Source of the DNA: Rhodobacterales bacterium
GTDB lineage: Bacteria; Pseudomonadota; Alphaproteobacteria; Rhodobacterales; Rhodobacteraceae
Direction of reading: 5' to 3'
Assembly (NCBI GenBank): GCA_002748265.1
Contig: PDRY01000018.1
Coordinates: 1-64,000 of the forward strand
Length of the DNA: 64,000 nucleotides
Made by a program: the position numbers and the translations under genes. This document shows, piece after piece, positions 1 to 10,215 of the stretch. Each line of letters starts with the position of its first letter. Position 1 is the first letter of the stretch. A model generated the notes under the pieces. That model was given only the letters and a program-made list of their open reading frames with translations, was not told the origin of the DNA and made no database searches.

Positions 1-1
1 C

Positions 2-316
2 GACGGCGTGGTCGAGGGCGCCGATGAGGGCACCAAGCCCGCCACCTTGAGCGCCGCGCGCGACGGTGGGCCCGACGATCTGAAGAAGATCAAAGGCGTA
101 GGGCCGAAGCTTGAGCAGCTTCTGCACAGCCTTGGCTTCTACCACTTCGATCAGGTCGCAAGCTGGAGTGCCGATGAGGTCGCTTGGGTCGATGCCAATC
201 TCAAGGGCTTCAAGGGCCGGGTGAGCCGTGACAATTGGGTCGAGCAGGCCAAGCTGCTTGCCTCGGGCGGAGAGACCGCGTTCTCCAAGAAGGTCGATAA
301 GGGCGACGTGTACTAA
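2..316 (+). CDS. nuoE: NADH-quinone oxidoreductase subunit NuoE, C-terminal end (partial)
   Basis: The reading frame is already open at the window edge, so only the last 104 residues are present. They hold a helix-hairpin-helix-like segment (LKKIKGVGPKLEQLLHSLGF), followed by a short tail. Rhodobacterales NuoE proteins carry such a C-terminal extension after the thioredoxin-like 2Fe-2S domain, which would lie upstream of this window. NuoE belongs to the peripheral NADH-oxidising module of complex I and hands electrons on with NuoF. The stop is 3 nt before the next start and nuoF follows at 552, so the three genes form one operon. The assignment rests on the extension and the nuoF context, because the catalytic domain is not visible. 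Confidence 0.8.
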   Translation, partial: DGVVEGADEGTKPATLSAARDGGPDDLKKIKGVGPKLEQLLHSLGFYHFDQVASWSADEVAWVDANLKGFKGRVSRDNWVEQAKLLASGGETAFSKKVDKGDVY

Positions 317-319
317 GCC

Positions 320-547
320 ATGCCAGAGACCGAAGAAGACCGGCGCCTGCGCGCCAAGGGCCGATTTGCCGGTCTTCTGATCGCCGGCACCATGTTGCTG
401 TGGCTGGCGGTCCAGGCCATCGGACCGCGGATCGGGTTGGATGCCCGTTTCGCGGTTCTTTTCGATTTGATCGCTCTGGCGGCTTTCACCTTCGCGCTGA
501 TCGTGACATATCAAATCTGGCGCGCGCGCCGGGACGAAGAAGGGTAG
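320..547 (+). CDS. Small two-helix membrane protein of the nuo operon (DUF5337-like)
   Basis: A 75-residue protein starts 3 nt after nuoE and ends 4 nt before nuoF. It has a charged N-terminus, two hydrophobic segments (about residues 16-33 and 42-63) and a charged, arginine-rich tail, so it is probably a small inner-membrane protein. Rhodobacterales nuo operons carry a gene of this size and hydropathy at exactly this position, which I recall as the DUF5337 family. A role in complex I assembly or stability is inference from position only. No catalytic or metal-binding motif is visible. Confidence 0.75.
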   Translation: MPETEEDRRLRAKGRFAGLLIAGTMLLWLAVQAIGPRIGLDARFAVLFDLIALAAFTFALIVTYQIWRARRDEEG

Positions 548-551
548 GGCT

Positions 552-1829
552 ATGCTCAAGGACGAAGATCGCATCTTTACCAACATCTACGGGATGAAGG
601 ACCGCTCTCTGAAGGGCGCTCAATCCCGAGGCCACTGGGACGGGACCGCCGGTCTTATCCAGAAGGGCCGGGACTGGATCATCCAGGAGATGAAAGACAG
701 TGGTCTGCGTGGACGTGGCGGTGCGGGCTTCCCCACCGGGCTCAAATGGTCCTTCATGCCCAAGGAAAGCGACGGGCGCCCCGCCTATCTGGTGATCAAT
801 GCCGACGAATCGGAGCCGGGCACCTGCAAGGACCGGGAAATCATGCGCCACGATCCGCATACGCTGATCGAGGGCGCTCTGATCGCCAGCTTCGCGATGA
901 ACGCGAACACCTGCTACATCTACATCCGCGGCGAATATATCCGCGAGCGTGAGGCGCTGCAGGCTGCGATTGACGAATGCTATGACGCCGGGCTGCTGGG
1001 CAAGAATGCCGCTGGCTCTGGCTGGGATTTCGATCTGTTCCTGCATCACGGGGCAGGGGCCTATATCTGTGGCGAAGAGACCGCGCTTCTGGAAAGCCTC
1101 GAAGGCAAGAAGGGCATGCCACGCATGAAGCCGCCGTTCCCGGCAGGGGCGGGGCTCTATGGCTGCCCGACCACGGTGAACAACGTGGAATCGATTGCCG
1201 TGGTGCCGACGATCCTGCGGCGCGGGGCGAGCTGGTTTGCGGGCTTTGGCCGCCCGAACAATGCGGGCACCAAGCTGTTCGCCATCTCCGGCCACGTCAA
1301 CAACCCCTGCGTGGTCGAAGAAGCCATGTCGATCCCCTTCAAGGAGCTGATCGACAAGCATTGCGGCGGTATTCGCGGCGGTTGGGACAACCTCAAGGCC
1401 GTGATCCCCGGCGGCTCCTCTGTGCCCTGCCTTCCGGCAGACACGATGGAAGACGCCATCATGGATTTCGACTGGCTGCGTGAGCAGCGGTCTGGTCTGG
1501 GCACGGCGGCTGTGATCGTGATGGACCAGTCCACGGACATCATCAAAGCCATCTGGCGCCTGAGCAAGTTCTACAAGCATGAGAGCTGCGGCCAGTGCAC
1601 GCCGTGCCGCGAAGGCACCGGCTGGATGATGCGTGTGATGGACCGTCTGGTCGAAGGCAATGCCTCTGTCGAAGAGATCGACATGTTGCTGGACGTGACC
1701 AAGCAGGTCGAAGGCCACACGATCTGCGCGCTCGGCGACGCGGCGGCATGGCCGATCCAGGGTCTGATCCGCCATTTCCGCGGAGAGATCGAAGATCGCA
1801 TCAAGGGTCGCTCCATCGCGGCTGAGTAA
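552..1829 (+). CDS. nuoF: NADH-quinone oxidoreductase subunit NuoF (NADH/FMN/4Fe-4S)
   Basis: At 425 residues this is close to the family's usual 430. NuoF oxidises NADH and passes electrons through FMN and an N3-type 4Fe-4S cluster into the complex I chain on the cytoplasmic side. [10 protein letters not shown] (residues 54-63) is the NADH/FMN glycine-rich loop. [13 protein letters not shown] and [19 protein letters not shown] are family signatures. Cys346, Cys349 and Cys352 (SCGQCTPC) with Cys392 (ICALGD) supply the cluster. The start is 4 nt after the preceding small gene, within the nuo operon. A strong hairpin terminator follows 22 nt after the stop, and nuoG is not downstream, which is unusual for this operon. 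Confidence 0.97.
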   Translation: MLKDEDRIFTNIYGMKDRSLKGAQSRGHWDGTAGLIQKGRDWIIQEMKDSGLRGRGGAGFPTGLKWSFMPKESDGRPAYLVINADESEPGTCKDREIMRHDPHTLIEGALIASFAMNANTCYIYIRGEYIREREALQAAIDECYDAGLLGKNAAGSGWDFDLFLHHGAGAYICGEETALLESLEGKKGMPRMKPPFPAGAGLYGCPTTVNNVESIAVVPTILRRGASWFAGFGRPNNAGTKLFAISGHVNNPCVVEEAMSIPFKELIDKHCGGIRGGWDNLKAVIPGGSSVPCLPADTMEDAIMDFDWLREQRSGLGTAAVIVMDQSTDIIKAIWRLSKFYKHESCGQCTPCREGTGWMMRVMDRLVEGNASVEEIDMLLDVTKQVEGHTICALGDAAAWPIQGLIRHFRGEIEDRIKGRSIAAE

Positions 1830-1850
1830 ACTTCGGGCTCGCCCGGCTCT

Positions 1851-1888
1851 GACGCCGCCCACGCAAAACGCGACGGGCGGCGTTTTTG
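1851..1888 (+). terminator. Rho-independent terminator after nuoF
   Basis: A perfect 9-bp stem (ACGCCGCCC at 1852-1860 with GGGCGGCGT at 1875-1883) encloses a 14-nt loop and runs directly into a T-rich tract. It lies 22 nt after the nuoF stop and should end the nuoE-nuoF transcript before the next small gene. Confidence 0.85.
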
Positions 1889-2034
1889 TTGCGGGATGCG
1901 CCGTGCGAGGCTCTGCAGCATCACGAAACCGCTCCGTTAGGGTGCGGTTATTGAATATCAGGGCCGCAGTCCCGATCTGAGAAGGGCGCCGAAGCCTGGA
2001 GTGGTGGCGCCTGCGAAAAGAGAGGTTCGAGCTC

Positions 2035-2436
2035 ATGATCCGCATCCCCCTGTCCGCCCTGGCCGTGGCCTGTGCGCTTCTGCCCGTATCCGCATCCGCC
2101 AAGCCCCCGCTGGGCGATGTGCCCGCGATTCGCGATGGGCTGATCGACGTCGCCATCGCCTATGAGATTTCCGAGGTCTGCCCGTCGATCAAGGCGCGGC
2201 TCCTGGCGGGGATCGGACGGCTCAACGGGCTCAAGCAAACCGCGCGCAGCATGGGGTATAGCCGCAGCGAGGTGGACGCGTTTATCGACAATGATGCCGA
2301 AAAAGACCGGCTTGAGGCGCTTGCACGGGCCAAACTGGCGCGTCTGGGCGCGGCGCGCGGCGACGTGGACGCCCATTGCCGAGTCGGGCGCAGCGAAATG
2401 TCGCGGCAAAGCGCGATCGGCACGTTGTTGCGCTAA
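2035..2436 (+). CDS. Small exported protein, nuo-associated (DUF5333-like)
   Basis: The 133-residue product has a clear signal peptide (MIRIPLSALAVACALLPVSASA, cleavage near residue 22). The mature domain is mostly alpha-helical with two cysteines (CPSIKARLL and HCRVGRSEMSRQ). It resembles the DUF5333 proteins that I know between nuoF and nuoG in Rhodobacterales, so its place after nuoF is expected. What is unexpected is that it is cut off from nuoF by a terminator, and that nrdJ rather than nuoG comes next. The function is unknown; a periplasmic link to respiratory complex I is only positional inference. Confidence 0.75.
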   Translation: MIRIPLSALAVACALLPVSASAKPPLGDVPAIRDGLIDVAIAYEISEVCPSIKARLLAGIGRLNGLKQTARSMGYSRSEVDAFIDNDAEKDRLEALARAKLARLGAARGDVDAHCRVGRSEMSRQSAIGTLLR

Positions 2437-2537
2437 CGCCCCCATCAGGCTGTTAACCATCTGCCAGCCATAATTCACCCATTGCGTGAGGCGGCGGGTG
2501 TAAATGCCCGTGCCTGTGAGACTTTTCGAACCTCGCC

Positions 2538-2560
2538 TTTTCCACAATTGCTGTGGATAA
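2538..2560. promoter_or_regulatory. Inverted pair of DnaA boxes upstream of nrdJ
   Basis: TTTTCCACA (2538-2546, one mismatch to the consensus TTATNCACA) faces TGTGGATAA (2552-2560, the exact reverse complement of TTATCCACA) across 5 nt. DnaA boxes control ribonucleotide reductase in Escherichia coli, so a replication-coupled control of nrdJ is plausible. The boxes lie about 330 nt before the nrdJ start. The sequence match is direct; the function is inferred. Confidence 0.55.
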
Positions 2561-2610
2561 GAACGTGGAGGAATCGGGGGCAACTCAGCGGATATACGTC
2601 AACTCAAAAG

Positions 2611-2701
2611 ACACCAGATTTTGGGTAAAAAATTCGTTGACCCCCCAGCCCTAGGTTTTGCATGTTGTGTGAGCCGACCCGGAAAACACAAAATCTAGTG
2701 G
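2611..2701. promoter_or_regulatory. Two NrdR-box-like elements in the nrdJ promoter region
   Basis: ACACAAAATCTAGTGG (2686-2701) matches 13 of 16 positions of the NrdR consensus acaCwAtATaTwGtgt as I recall it. ACACCAGATTTTGGGT (2611-2626) matches about 12. Their centres are 75 bp apart, close to a whole number of helical turns although wider than the usual roughly 31 bp. NrdR is the general repressor of bacterial ribonucleotide reductase genes. A TTGACC hexamer at 2637-2642 lies between the boxes and could be a -35 element. Confidence 0.5.
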
Positions 2702-2891
2702 CGGCATCGAAGGACAGGGCAAGTTTCAGGCGATCCACTCGGACGCCCCGGCCGTAGTTTGCGGACCGGACGGCTCCGTATTGTTTTCGGTGTCCCTCAC
2801 GGAGCACTCGGGTCATGGCGCCAAGATTTGGCCGTGCGGCGGCAGATTTCAAAGATCCCCCAGGGACGGGGGCCAAAAGACGGGGCTACAC
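2702..2891 (+). other. Foldable leader before nrdJ (no gene seen)
   Basis: The 190 nt between the second NrdR-like box and the nrdJ start contain no convincing gene. They can form a 7-bp hairpin (GCTCCGT at 2773-2779 with ACGGAGC at 2799-2805) and a CCCCC/GGGGG hairpin (2857-2861 with 2868-2872) shortly before the weak ribosome site. I looked for the conserved B12-box of cobalamin riboswitches and did not find it. The whole 2437-2891 gap therefore holds regulatory sequence only, as far as I can see. Confidence 0.35.
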
Positions 2892-5800
2892 ATGAAAATC
2901 GGACGCAAATTCACCGAGGCGGGCCAGGATGCCTATGAAGGCGTGGAGTTCCGCTCCACCACGTCCGAGATCAGAAACCCGGACGGCACCGTGGTGTTCA
3001 AGCTGGACGATTGCACCGTCCCCGCCGCCTGGAGCCAAGTCGCCAGCGATGTCATCGCTCAAAAATATTTCCGCAAAGCGGGCGTCCCGTCGAAGCTGAC
3101 CCGCGTGAAGGAAAAGGATGTCCCCGAATTCCTGTGGCGCTCCAAGCCCGCGCGCGGGGCCGAGATGGGCGGCGAAACCGACGCTCGTCAGGTGTTCGAC
3201 CGTCTGGCCGGGGGCTGGGCCTATTGGGGCTGGAAGGGCGGCTATTTCTCGACCGAAGAGGACGCCCGCGCCTATTACGACGAGATGCGCCACATGCTGG
3301 CCACGCAGCGCGCCGCGCCCAACAGCCCGCAGTGGTTCAACACCGGCCTGCACTGGGCCTATGGCATCGATGGGCCGAGCCAGGGCCACTACTATGTGGA
3401 CCACGTCACCGGCAAACTGACCAAATCCGCATCCGCCTATGAACACCCGCAGCCCCATGCCTGTTTCATCCAGTCCGTTGCGGATGATCTGGTTGGCGAT
3501 GGCGGCATCATGGACCTGTGGGTCCGCGAAGCGCGCCTGTTCAAATATGGCTCCGGCACCGGGACGAACTTCTCCTCGCTGCGCGCGGAAGGCGAAAAGC
3601 TGTCCGGCGGCGGCAAGTCTTCGGGCCTGATGGGCTTCCTCAAGATCGGGGACCGCGCTGCGGGCGCGATCAAATCCGGCGGCACCACGCGCCGCGCGGC
3701 CAAGATGGTCATCGTCGATGCCGATCACCCGGATATCGAGGAATTCATCAACTGGAAGGTGCTCGAAGAGCAGAAGGTGGCCTCCATCGTCGCCGGCTCC
3801 AAGATGCACGAAGAGCGCCTGAACGCGATCTTCAAGGCCATCAAGGACTGGGACGGCGATCTGAACGACGCGTGCGAGCCGTCCAAGAATGCGGGGCTCA
3901 AAGCCGCCATTCGCGACGCGAAAAAGCGCGCGATCCCGGAAACTTACGTCAAGCGCGTGCTGGACTATGCCAAGCAGGGCTACGACAGCATCGAGTTTCC
4001 GACCTACGACACCGACTGGGACAGCGAGGCCTACAGCTCCGTCTCGGGCCAGAACTCCAACAACTCCATCCGGGTGACCGACGCCTTCCTGAAGGCCGTG
4101 GATGACGATGCCGATTGGGAGCTGATCAACCGCACCGACGGCAGCGTCGCCAAGACCATCAAGGCCCGCGATCTGTGGGAGCAGGTCGGCCACGCCGCCT
4201 GGGCCTGTGCCGATCCGGGGATCCAGTTCCACGATACCGTGAACGCCTGGCACACCTGCCCGGAAGATGGCGAAATCCGCGGCTCCAACCCGTGCTCCGA
4301 ATACATGTTCCTCGACGATACGGCCTGCAACCTGGCGTCGATGAACCTGCTGACCTTCTTTGACGAGGGCACTTTCCAGGCCGAGGATTACATCCACGCG
4401 ACCCGCCTGTGGACCCTGACGCTTGAGATCAGCGTGACCATGGCGCAGTTCCCGTCCAAGGAAATCGCGCAGCTGTCCTATGACTTCCGCACGCTGGGCC
4501 TGGGCTATGCCAATATCGGCGGTCTGCTGATGAACATGGGGCTGGGCTATGACAGCGACGAAGGCCGCGCTCTGACCGGCGCCTTGACCGCGATCCTGAC
4601 CGGCACCGCCTACGCGACCTCGGCCGAGATCGCCGCCGAGCTGGGCGCCTTTGACGGCTATGAGCGCAACCGGGAGCATATGCTCCGCGTCATCCGCAAC
4701 CACCGCCGCGCCGCGCGGGGGATGGCCAAGGGCTATGAGGAGCTGGCCGTGCATCCGGTCCCGCTGGATCACGAGAACTGCCCCGATCAGCGCCTGATCG
4801 GCCTCGCCACCGCCGCGTGGGACGAAGCCCTGGCCCTGGGCGGAGAGCACGGCTTCCGCAATGCGCAGGTGTCCGTGATCGCGCCCACCGGGACCATCGG
4901 TCTGGTGATGGATTGCGACACCACCGGGATCGAGCCGGACTTCGCTCTGGTGAAGTTCAAGAAGCTCGCCGGGGGCGGCTATTTCAAGATCATCAACCGC
5001 TCGGTCCCCGCAGCGCTTGAAACGCTCGGCTACAGCGCCGCGCAGATCGAAGAGATCGTCTCCTACGCCGTGGGCCATGGCACGCTGGGCAATGCGCCGG
5101 GCATCAACCACACGGCGCTGATCGGCCACGGCTTCAGCCAGGCCGAGATCGAGAAGATCGAAGCCGCGCTGCCGTCTGCCTTCGACATCCGCTTCGTGTT
5201 CAACCAGTGGACCCTGGGCGAGGAGTTCTGCACCAAGACCCTGGGCATCCCGGCGGCCAAGCTGAACGATCCCAGCTTCAACCTGTTGCAGCACCTCGGC
5301 TTTGCGAAGACCGATATTGAGGCCGCGAACGATCACGTGTGCGGGACCATGACGCTGGAAGGCGCGCCGCATCTGAGCGAAGAGCACTACCACGTCTTCG
5401 ACTGCGCCAACCCCTGCGGTAAGCGTGGCAAGCGGTTCCTGTCCGTGGACAGCCACATCACCATGATGGCAGCGGCGCAGAGCTTCATCTCGGGCGCGAT
5501 CTCCAAGACGATCAACATGCCCAACGATGCCACCATCGAGGATTGCCAGCGGGCCTATGAGCGCTCGTGGAGCCTCGGCGTGAAGGCGAACGCGCTCTAT
5601 CGTGACGGCTCCAAGCTGAGCCAGCCGCTCGCTGCCGCGCTCATCGAAGACGATGACGAGGCCGCCGAGGTGCTGGAGAGCGGCTCCGATCAGGAAAAAG
5701 CCGTGGTCCTGGCCGAGAAGGTGGTCGAGAAGGTCATCATCAAGGAAATCCGTGACCGCGAGCGCCAGAAGATGCCGCAGCGCCGTCGGGGCTACACCCA

Positions 5801-6518
5801 GAAGGCGACGATCGGCGGGCACAAGGTCTACCTGCGCACCGGCGAATACGAAGACGGCTCGCTGGGCGAGATCTTCATCGACATGCACAAGGAAGGCGCA
5901 GGCTTCCGGGCGATGATGAACAACTTCGCCATCGCGGTGTCGGTCGGCCTGCAATATGGCGTGCCGCTGGAAGAGTTCGTGGACGCCTTCACCTTCACCA
6001 AGTTCGAGCCCGCCGGGATGGTGCAGGGGAACGATTCGATCAAGAACGCGACCTCGATCCTCGATTACATCTTCCGCGAACTGGCCGTGTCCTATCTGGA
6101 CCGCACCGATCTGGCCCATGTGAAGCCCGAGGGGCTGCGTTTCGACGATCTGGGCCGCGGCGAAGAAGAGGGGGTCTCCAACGTGCGCGAAGTGCCCGAA
6201 TCCCGCGGGGCCAACCCGCTGGATGTGCTGCGCCAGATCACCTCGACCGGCTATCTGCGCAAGCGCGTGCCGCAGGATTTCGTCGTGCTCAAGGGCGGGA
6301 TGAGCGAGCCGATGGCGATGTTCGCCCCGGCGCCGACCAAGACGAGCGACGCGCAGGGCGAGGCCGCGACCTCCACCATGGCGCTGTCGGCCCGCGATAA
6401 GGCCAAGATGCAGGGGTATGAGGGCGATCCTTGCGGCGAATGCGGCAACTACACCTTGGTGCGCAACGGCACCTGCATGAAATGCAACACCTGCGGCGCG
6501 ACCAGCGGGTGCAGCTAA
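2892..6518 (+). CDS. nrdJ: Vitamin B12-dependent (class II) ribonucleotide reductase
   Basis: The 1208-residue enzyme reduces ribonucleotides to deoxyribonucleotides using adenosylcobalamin, independent of oxygen. Visible signatures are [10 protein letters not shown] near residue 145, the active-site segment [33 protein letters not shown], and a C-terminal cysteine-rich tail ([22 protein letters not shown]), probably a redox/zinc ribbon. I chose the ATG at 2892 because [17 protein letters not shown] is the family N-terminus; the frame stays open upstream to 2781 but that part is not protein-like. The gene is monocistronic, preceded by DnaA-like and NrdR-like boxes and followed by a GC-rich terminator at 6629. 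It probably supplies dNTPs for replication; no class I genes are in the window. Confidence 0.96.
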   Translation: MKIGRKFTEAGQDAYEGVEFRSTTSEIRNPDGTVVFKLDDCTVPAAWSQVASDVIAQKYFRKAGVPSKLTRVKEKDVPEFLWRSKPARGAEMGGETDARQVFDRLAGGWAYWGWKGGYFSTEEDARAYYDEMRHMLATQRAAPNSPQWFNTGLHWAYGIDGPSQGHYYVDHVTGKLTKSASAYEHPQPHACFIQSVADDLVGDGGIMDLWVREARLFKYGSGTGTNFSSLRAEGEKLSGGGKSSGLMGFLKIGDRAAGAIKSGGTTRRAAKMVIVDADHPDIEEFINWKVLEEQKVASIVAGSKMHEERLNAIFKAIKDWDGDLNDACEPSKNAGLKAAIRDAKKRAIPETYVKRVLDYAKQGYDSIEFPTYDTDWDSEAYSSVSGQNSNNSIRVTDAFLKAVDDDADWELINRTDGSVAKTIKARDLWEQVGHAAWACADPGIQFHDTVNAWHTCPEDGEIRGSNPCSEYMFLDDTACNLASMNLLTFFDEGTFQAEDYIHATRLWTLTLEISVTMAQFPSKEIAQLSYDFRTLGLGYANIGGLLMNMGLGYDSDEGRALTGALTAILTGTAYATSAEIAAELGAFDGYERNREHMLRVIRNHRRAARGMAKGYEELAVHPVPLDHENCPDQRLIGLATAAWDEALALGGEHGFRNAQVSVIAPTGTIGLVMDCDTTGIEPDFALVKFKKLAGGGYFKIINRSVPAALETLGYSAAQIEEIVSYAVGHGTLGNAPGINHTALIGHGFSQAEIEKIEAALPSAFDIRFVFNQWTLGEEFCTKTLGIPAAKLNDPSFNLLQHLGFAKTDIEAANDHVCGTMTLEGAPHLSEEHYHVFDCANPCGKRGKRFLSVDSHITMMAAAQSFISGAISKTINMPNDATIEDCQRAYERSWSLGVKANALYRDGSKLSQPLAAALIEDDDEAAEVLESGSDQEKAVVLAEKVVEKVIIKEIRDRERQKMPQRRRGYTQKATIGGHKVYLRTGEYEDGSLGEIFIDMHKEGAGFRAMMNNFAIAVSVGLQYGVPLEEFVDAFTFTKFEPAGMVQGNDSIKNATSILDYIFRELAVSYLDRTDLAHVKPEGLRFDDLGRGEEEGVSNVREVPESRGANPLDVLRQITSTGYLRKRVPQDFVVLKGGMSEPMAMFAPAPTKTSDAQGEAATSTMALSARDKAKMQGYEGDPCGECGNYTLVRNGTCMKCNTCGATSGCS

Positions 6519-6628
6519 GGAACACCGGAGGGCGCCCTCGTGCCCTCCGGCACCCCTGAGGGGGTGACGCGTCCAGGCGACAGGCAGAGATCTCGAGCGG
6601 TCGTATAAACTGGCCTGGATGTGAAACT

Positions 6629-6654
6629 GGGGGGCGCAAGCCCCCCATTTCTTT
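6629..6654 (+). terminator. Terminator downstream of nrdJ
   Basis: GGGGGGC (6629-6635) and GCCCCCC (6640-6646) form a 7-bp stem closed by a GCAA tetraloop and followed by ATTTCTTT. Two weaker hairpins (6525-6550 and 6551-6566) lie nearer the nrdJ stop. It sits 20 nt before the end of the convergent lipoprotein gene. Confidence 0.65.
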
Positions 6655-6673
6655 GCGCGGGCCTCAGGGGATG

Positions 6674-7024
6674 TCAGTCGATGCAGATTTCGACGCGCTC
6701 TCCGTCTTCCAGGATCGGAATGCAGCCAAACATCACGCTTTGCGGCGCGCATTGCCCCCGCAGCGGCGCGCCGGGCACCGGCGGCGGGGCATCGGCCGTG
6801 ATGCTATACGCGATGCACATATGTCCTGCGCAATCATCGCCGGAGGTGCAGGACTTGCCCGCATCCGGGGTCGGGTAGGAACAGACCGCCGGGCCTAATC
6901 CGCGCGCGACGCTGCCGCCTTCGGCTTCGCAGGCGGCGCGGTCTTCCTCCGACATCGCGAACGGGTCTTCGGGCTGGACGGGATTGCAGGCGCAAAGCAG
7001 AAGCGGGATCAGGAGCTTTTTCAT
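6674..7024 (-). CDS. Small predicted lipoprotein
   Basis: This 116-residue protein begins with a lipoprotein signal (MKKLLIPLLLCAC) in which the second cysteine fits a lipobox. The mature part is rich in cysteine (seven after the lipidated one) and acidic residues, suggesting a disulfide-bonded periplasmic or outer-membrane domain. I do not recognise the family. Its ATG overlaps the stop of the upstream acetyltransferase gene in an ATGA arrangement (7021-7024), so the two are probably translationally coupled in an eno-acetyltransferase-lipoprotein operon. Confidence 0.7.
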   Translation of the reverse strand: MKKLLIPLLLCACNPVQPEDPFAMSEEDRAACEAEGGSVARGLGPAVCSYPTPDAGKSCTSGDDCAGHMCIAYSITADAPPPVPGAPLRGQCAPQSVMFGCIPILEDGERVEICID

Positions 7025-7613
7025 CGAAACACCGGAATATGGGGCGCTGCGTTTTCCGGGTAGAACCCGGTCAGGCGCGGATCGGGCGCGATTTCCACCT
7101 GTTGCCGCGTTGGGACAAAGCCCGAGCGGATGTAGAAGGGCAGCGCGGCGGAGCTGTCATTGGTGCAGGTATGTACATGGAACCGCGTGATCGGCGTTTG
7201 GAACGCTCGGTCAATGGCCCGCGCCATCAGCCAGCGACCGGCGCCTGACCCGACCAGCTCGGGGGCGAGGCCGAAATAGGCCAGTTCGCATTCGCCCTCC
7301 TGACGGAAGTCCAGCTCAAGCAGGCCAAGCGCCACGCCGTCTTTGCGCAACGCGTAGATCTCCACCTTCGGATCCTGGAGCAGAGCGTCCAGATCGGCGG
7401 TGTCCATGGCGAGCCGCCCGAACCAGAGCCAGTCTTTGCCGATCTTCTGGAAAAGCCCGAGATACCAGTCTCTTGCCGGGCGCTCCTCGCGCGTCAATTC
7501 AATCCCGTCAAGAGCAGGCACGGGCCGTTCTTCCGGCCGTGCCCGCATCTCCAGATGGGTGACCACCGCGGCGACATGCCCCGGTGGTACATCGTGATAG
7601 CCGTCTTCCAGCA

Positions 7614-7614
<1 letters not shown>
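7021..7614 (-). CDS. GNAT-family N-acetyltransferase
   Basis: Starting at the ATG that overlaps the eno stop (ATGA, 7612-7616) gives 197 residues; a longer reading frame runs back into eno but is not needed. The C-terminal half has the GNAT pattern: a beta strand with LGLLELDFR, then the acetyl-CoA loop region ELVGSGAGRWLMARAI, and the late YIRSGFVP motif. It should transfer an acetyl group from acetyl-CoA to a small molecule or protein amine; the substrate is unknown. It lies between eno and a lipoprotein gene with overlaps on both sides, so it is co-translated with enolase. Confidence 0.85.
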
Positions 7615-8915
<1,301 letters not shown>

Positions 8916-8927
8916 CTATAGCGCGGC

Positions 8928-9812
8928 CTATGCGGGCTGGGAAGCGGCGCGGCGTCGCTGTTTGCGCTCACGCCAGATCGTATAGAGCCCGGAGGCCACA
9001 ATGATCGCGGATCCGACCAGAGTTAGCCGGTCCGGACGCTCGCCAAAGAAGATCGCGCCCGCGATCATGGCAAAGACCAAACGGGTGTAGCGGAAGGGAA
9101 TGACCACCGACACTTCACCGATCCGCGTGGCGGTGACGATCGCGAAATAGCCCACTGCGCCGATGAACAGCATGCCCAAAGCGTTGAGCCAGTCACGCGG
9201 GGAGAGGGCGACCATCTGATCCCCTGTCGCCAGCAGAAGCAGCGCCCCCGCGAGCCCGCCCGCGATGTAGGCCCCGGCGCTGACCTGTTCTGACGACACA
9301 TGAGCCGGGATCTTGCGGGTCGACAGATCGCGCAGCACCAGCCCGCCGACCCCGCCAAGCGCGTAGAGCGAAGCGGGATCGAACCCCGCCATACCTGGCT
9401 TGACCACTAGGAGCACACCGATGAAGCCGACAAAGATCGCGGCCCATCGGCGCCAGCCGACCTGTTCTCTCAAAAACAGCGCCGCTCCCATGACCGTGGC
9501 CAGGGGCGCGGCCTGCAAGATCGCCGTGGCGAGGCTGATGTCGATCTTGGAGAGGGCGGTGACAAAGCACAGCGCGGCGATGAACTCTCCGGTGGAGCGG
9601 GCCAGGACCGTGGGGCGCCGCAGATCGCGGGTCCACAGCGGATGCCCTTTGCGCGCCATGAGCGCCCAGAAAATCATCGTGCCGCCAATCCCCAGGATCA
9701 GCAGGATCTGACCGGTGGGCATGGTGGCGGATAACAGCTTGATAAAGGCGTCTTCGGCCGTGAAGCAGGCCATGGAGAGCACCAGGAGAAGGCTCCCGCG
9801 CAGGTTATCCAT
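8928..9812 (-). CDS. DMT-superfamily (EamA) transporter
   Basis: The 294-residue protein starts at MDNLRGSLLLVLSMACFTAEDAF and contains about ten hydrophobic segments arranged as two EamA repeats, the second beginning near residue 150 (LYALGGVGGLVLRDLSTRKIP). It ends in a basic tail (WRERKQRRRAASQ). EamA proteins export metabolites such as amino acids or nucleosides; the cargo here cannot be read from sequence. Its start overlaps the 3' end of the Fur-family gene by 8 nt, making it the last gene of the antiporter-Fur-DMT operon. Confidence 0.88.
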   Translation of the reverse strand: MDNLRGSLLLVLSMACFTAEDAFIKLLSATMPTGQILLILGIGGTMIFWALMARKGHPLWTRDLRRPTVLARSTGEFIAALCFVTALSKIDISLATAILQAAPLATVMGAALFLREQVGWRRWAAIFVGFIGVLLVVKPGMAGFDPASLYALGGVGGLVLRDLSTRKIPAHVSSEQVSAGAYIAGGLAGALLLLATGDQMVALSPRDWLNALGMLFIGAVGYFAIVTATRIGEVSVVIPFRYTRLVFAMIAGAIFFGERPDRLTLVGSAIIVASGLYTIWRERKQRRRAASQPA

Positions 9813-10215
9813 CGCGTTTGACCCCGAACAGCTCCAGCCGGTGGCCGGTGAGCCGGTAGCCCAACCGCTCCGCGATCCGCTCCTGCAGGGCTTCGATCTC
9901 GGGGTCAACGAATTCGATCACTGCGCCGGTCTCGATATCGATGAGATGGTCGTGATGCGCCCGTGCCGCCGGTTCGAACCGCGCACGTCCGTCCCCGAAA
10001 TCGACGCGGGCAACGATGCCTTTTTCCTCGAACAGCTTGACCGTGCGATAGACCGTGGCGAGCGAGATCGCCGGATCGCGCGCGACCGCACGGGCGTGGA
10101 GCGTCTCTGCATCGGGGTGGTCACGGCTTTCGTCGATGACCTGCGCGATGATCCGACGCGGCCCGGTGATCCGAAGCCCTTTTTCGCGGCATGCACGTTC
10201 CATACGGCTGGTCAT
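9805..10215 (-). CDS. Fur-family metal-responsive regulator (Fur/Mur/Irr type)
   Basis: The 136-residue protein has the winged helix of Fur regulators (GLRITGPRRIIAQVIDES through ISLATVYRTVKLFEEKGIV) and the metal-site region AHHDHLIDIETGAVIEF with the histidine cluster, followed by EIEALQERIAERLGY and HRLELFGV. The two CxxC zinc pairs of Escherichia coli Fur are absent, as in several alphaproteobacterial Fur/Mur/Irr proteins. Its ATG overlaps the stop of the Na+/H+ antiporter gene (ATGA at 10212-10215), so it is co-translated with a transporter rather than standing alone. I cannot decide between Fur, Mur and Irr from this alone. Confidence 0.85.
   Translation of the reverse strand: MTSRMERACREKGLRITGPRRIIAQVIDESRDHPDAETLHARAVARDPAISLATVYRTVKLFEEKGIVARVDFGDGRARFEPAARAHHDHLIDIETGAVIEFVDPEIEALQERIAERLGYRLTGHRLELFGVKRDG

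Noticed and set aside
486-2156. Long minus-strand frame opposite nuoF
   Set aside because: It is the antisense shadow of nuoF and the DUF5333-like gene; low-complexity Arg/Ala/His-rich translation with no domain.
2437-2891. Cobalamin riboswitch before nrdJ
   Set aside because: The conserved B12-box sequence is not present; only operator-like sites and simple hairpins are seen.
2886-6752. Minus-strand frame of more than 1200 codons opposite nrdJ
   Set aside because: High-GC genes leave a long open frame on the opposite strand; the translation has no recognisable family and nrdJ is certain.
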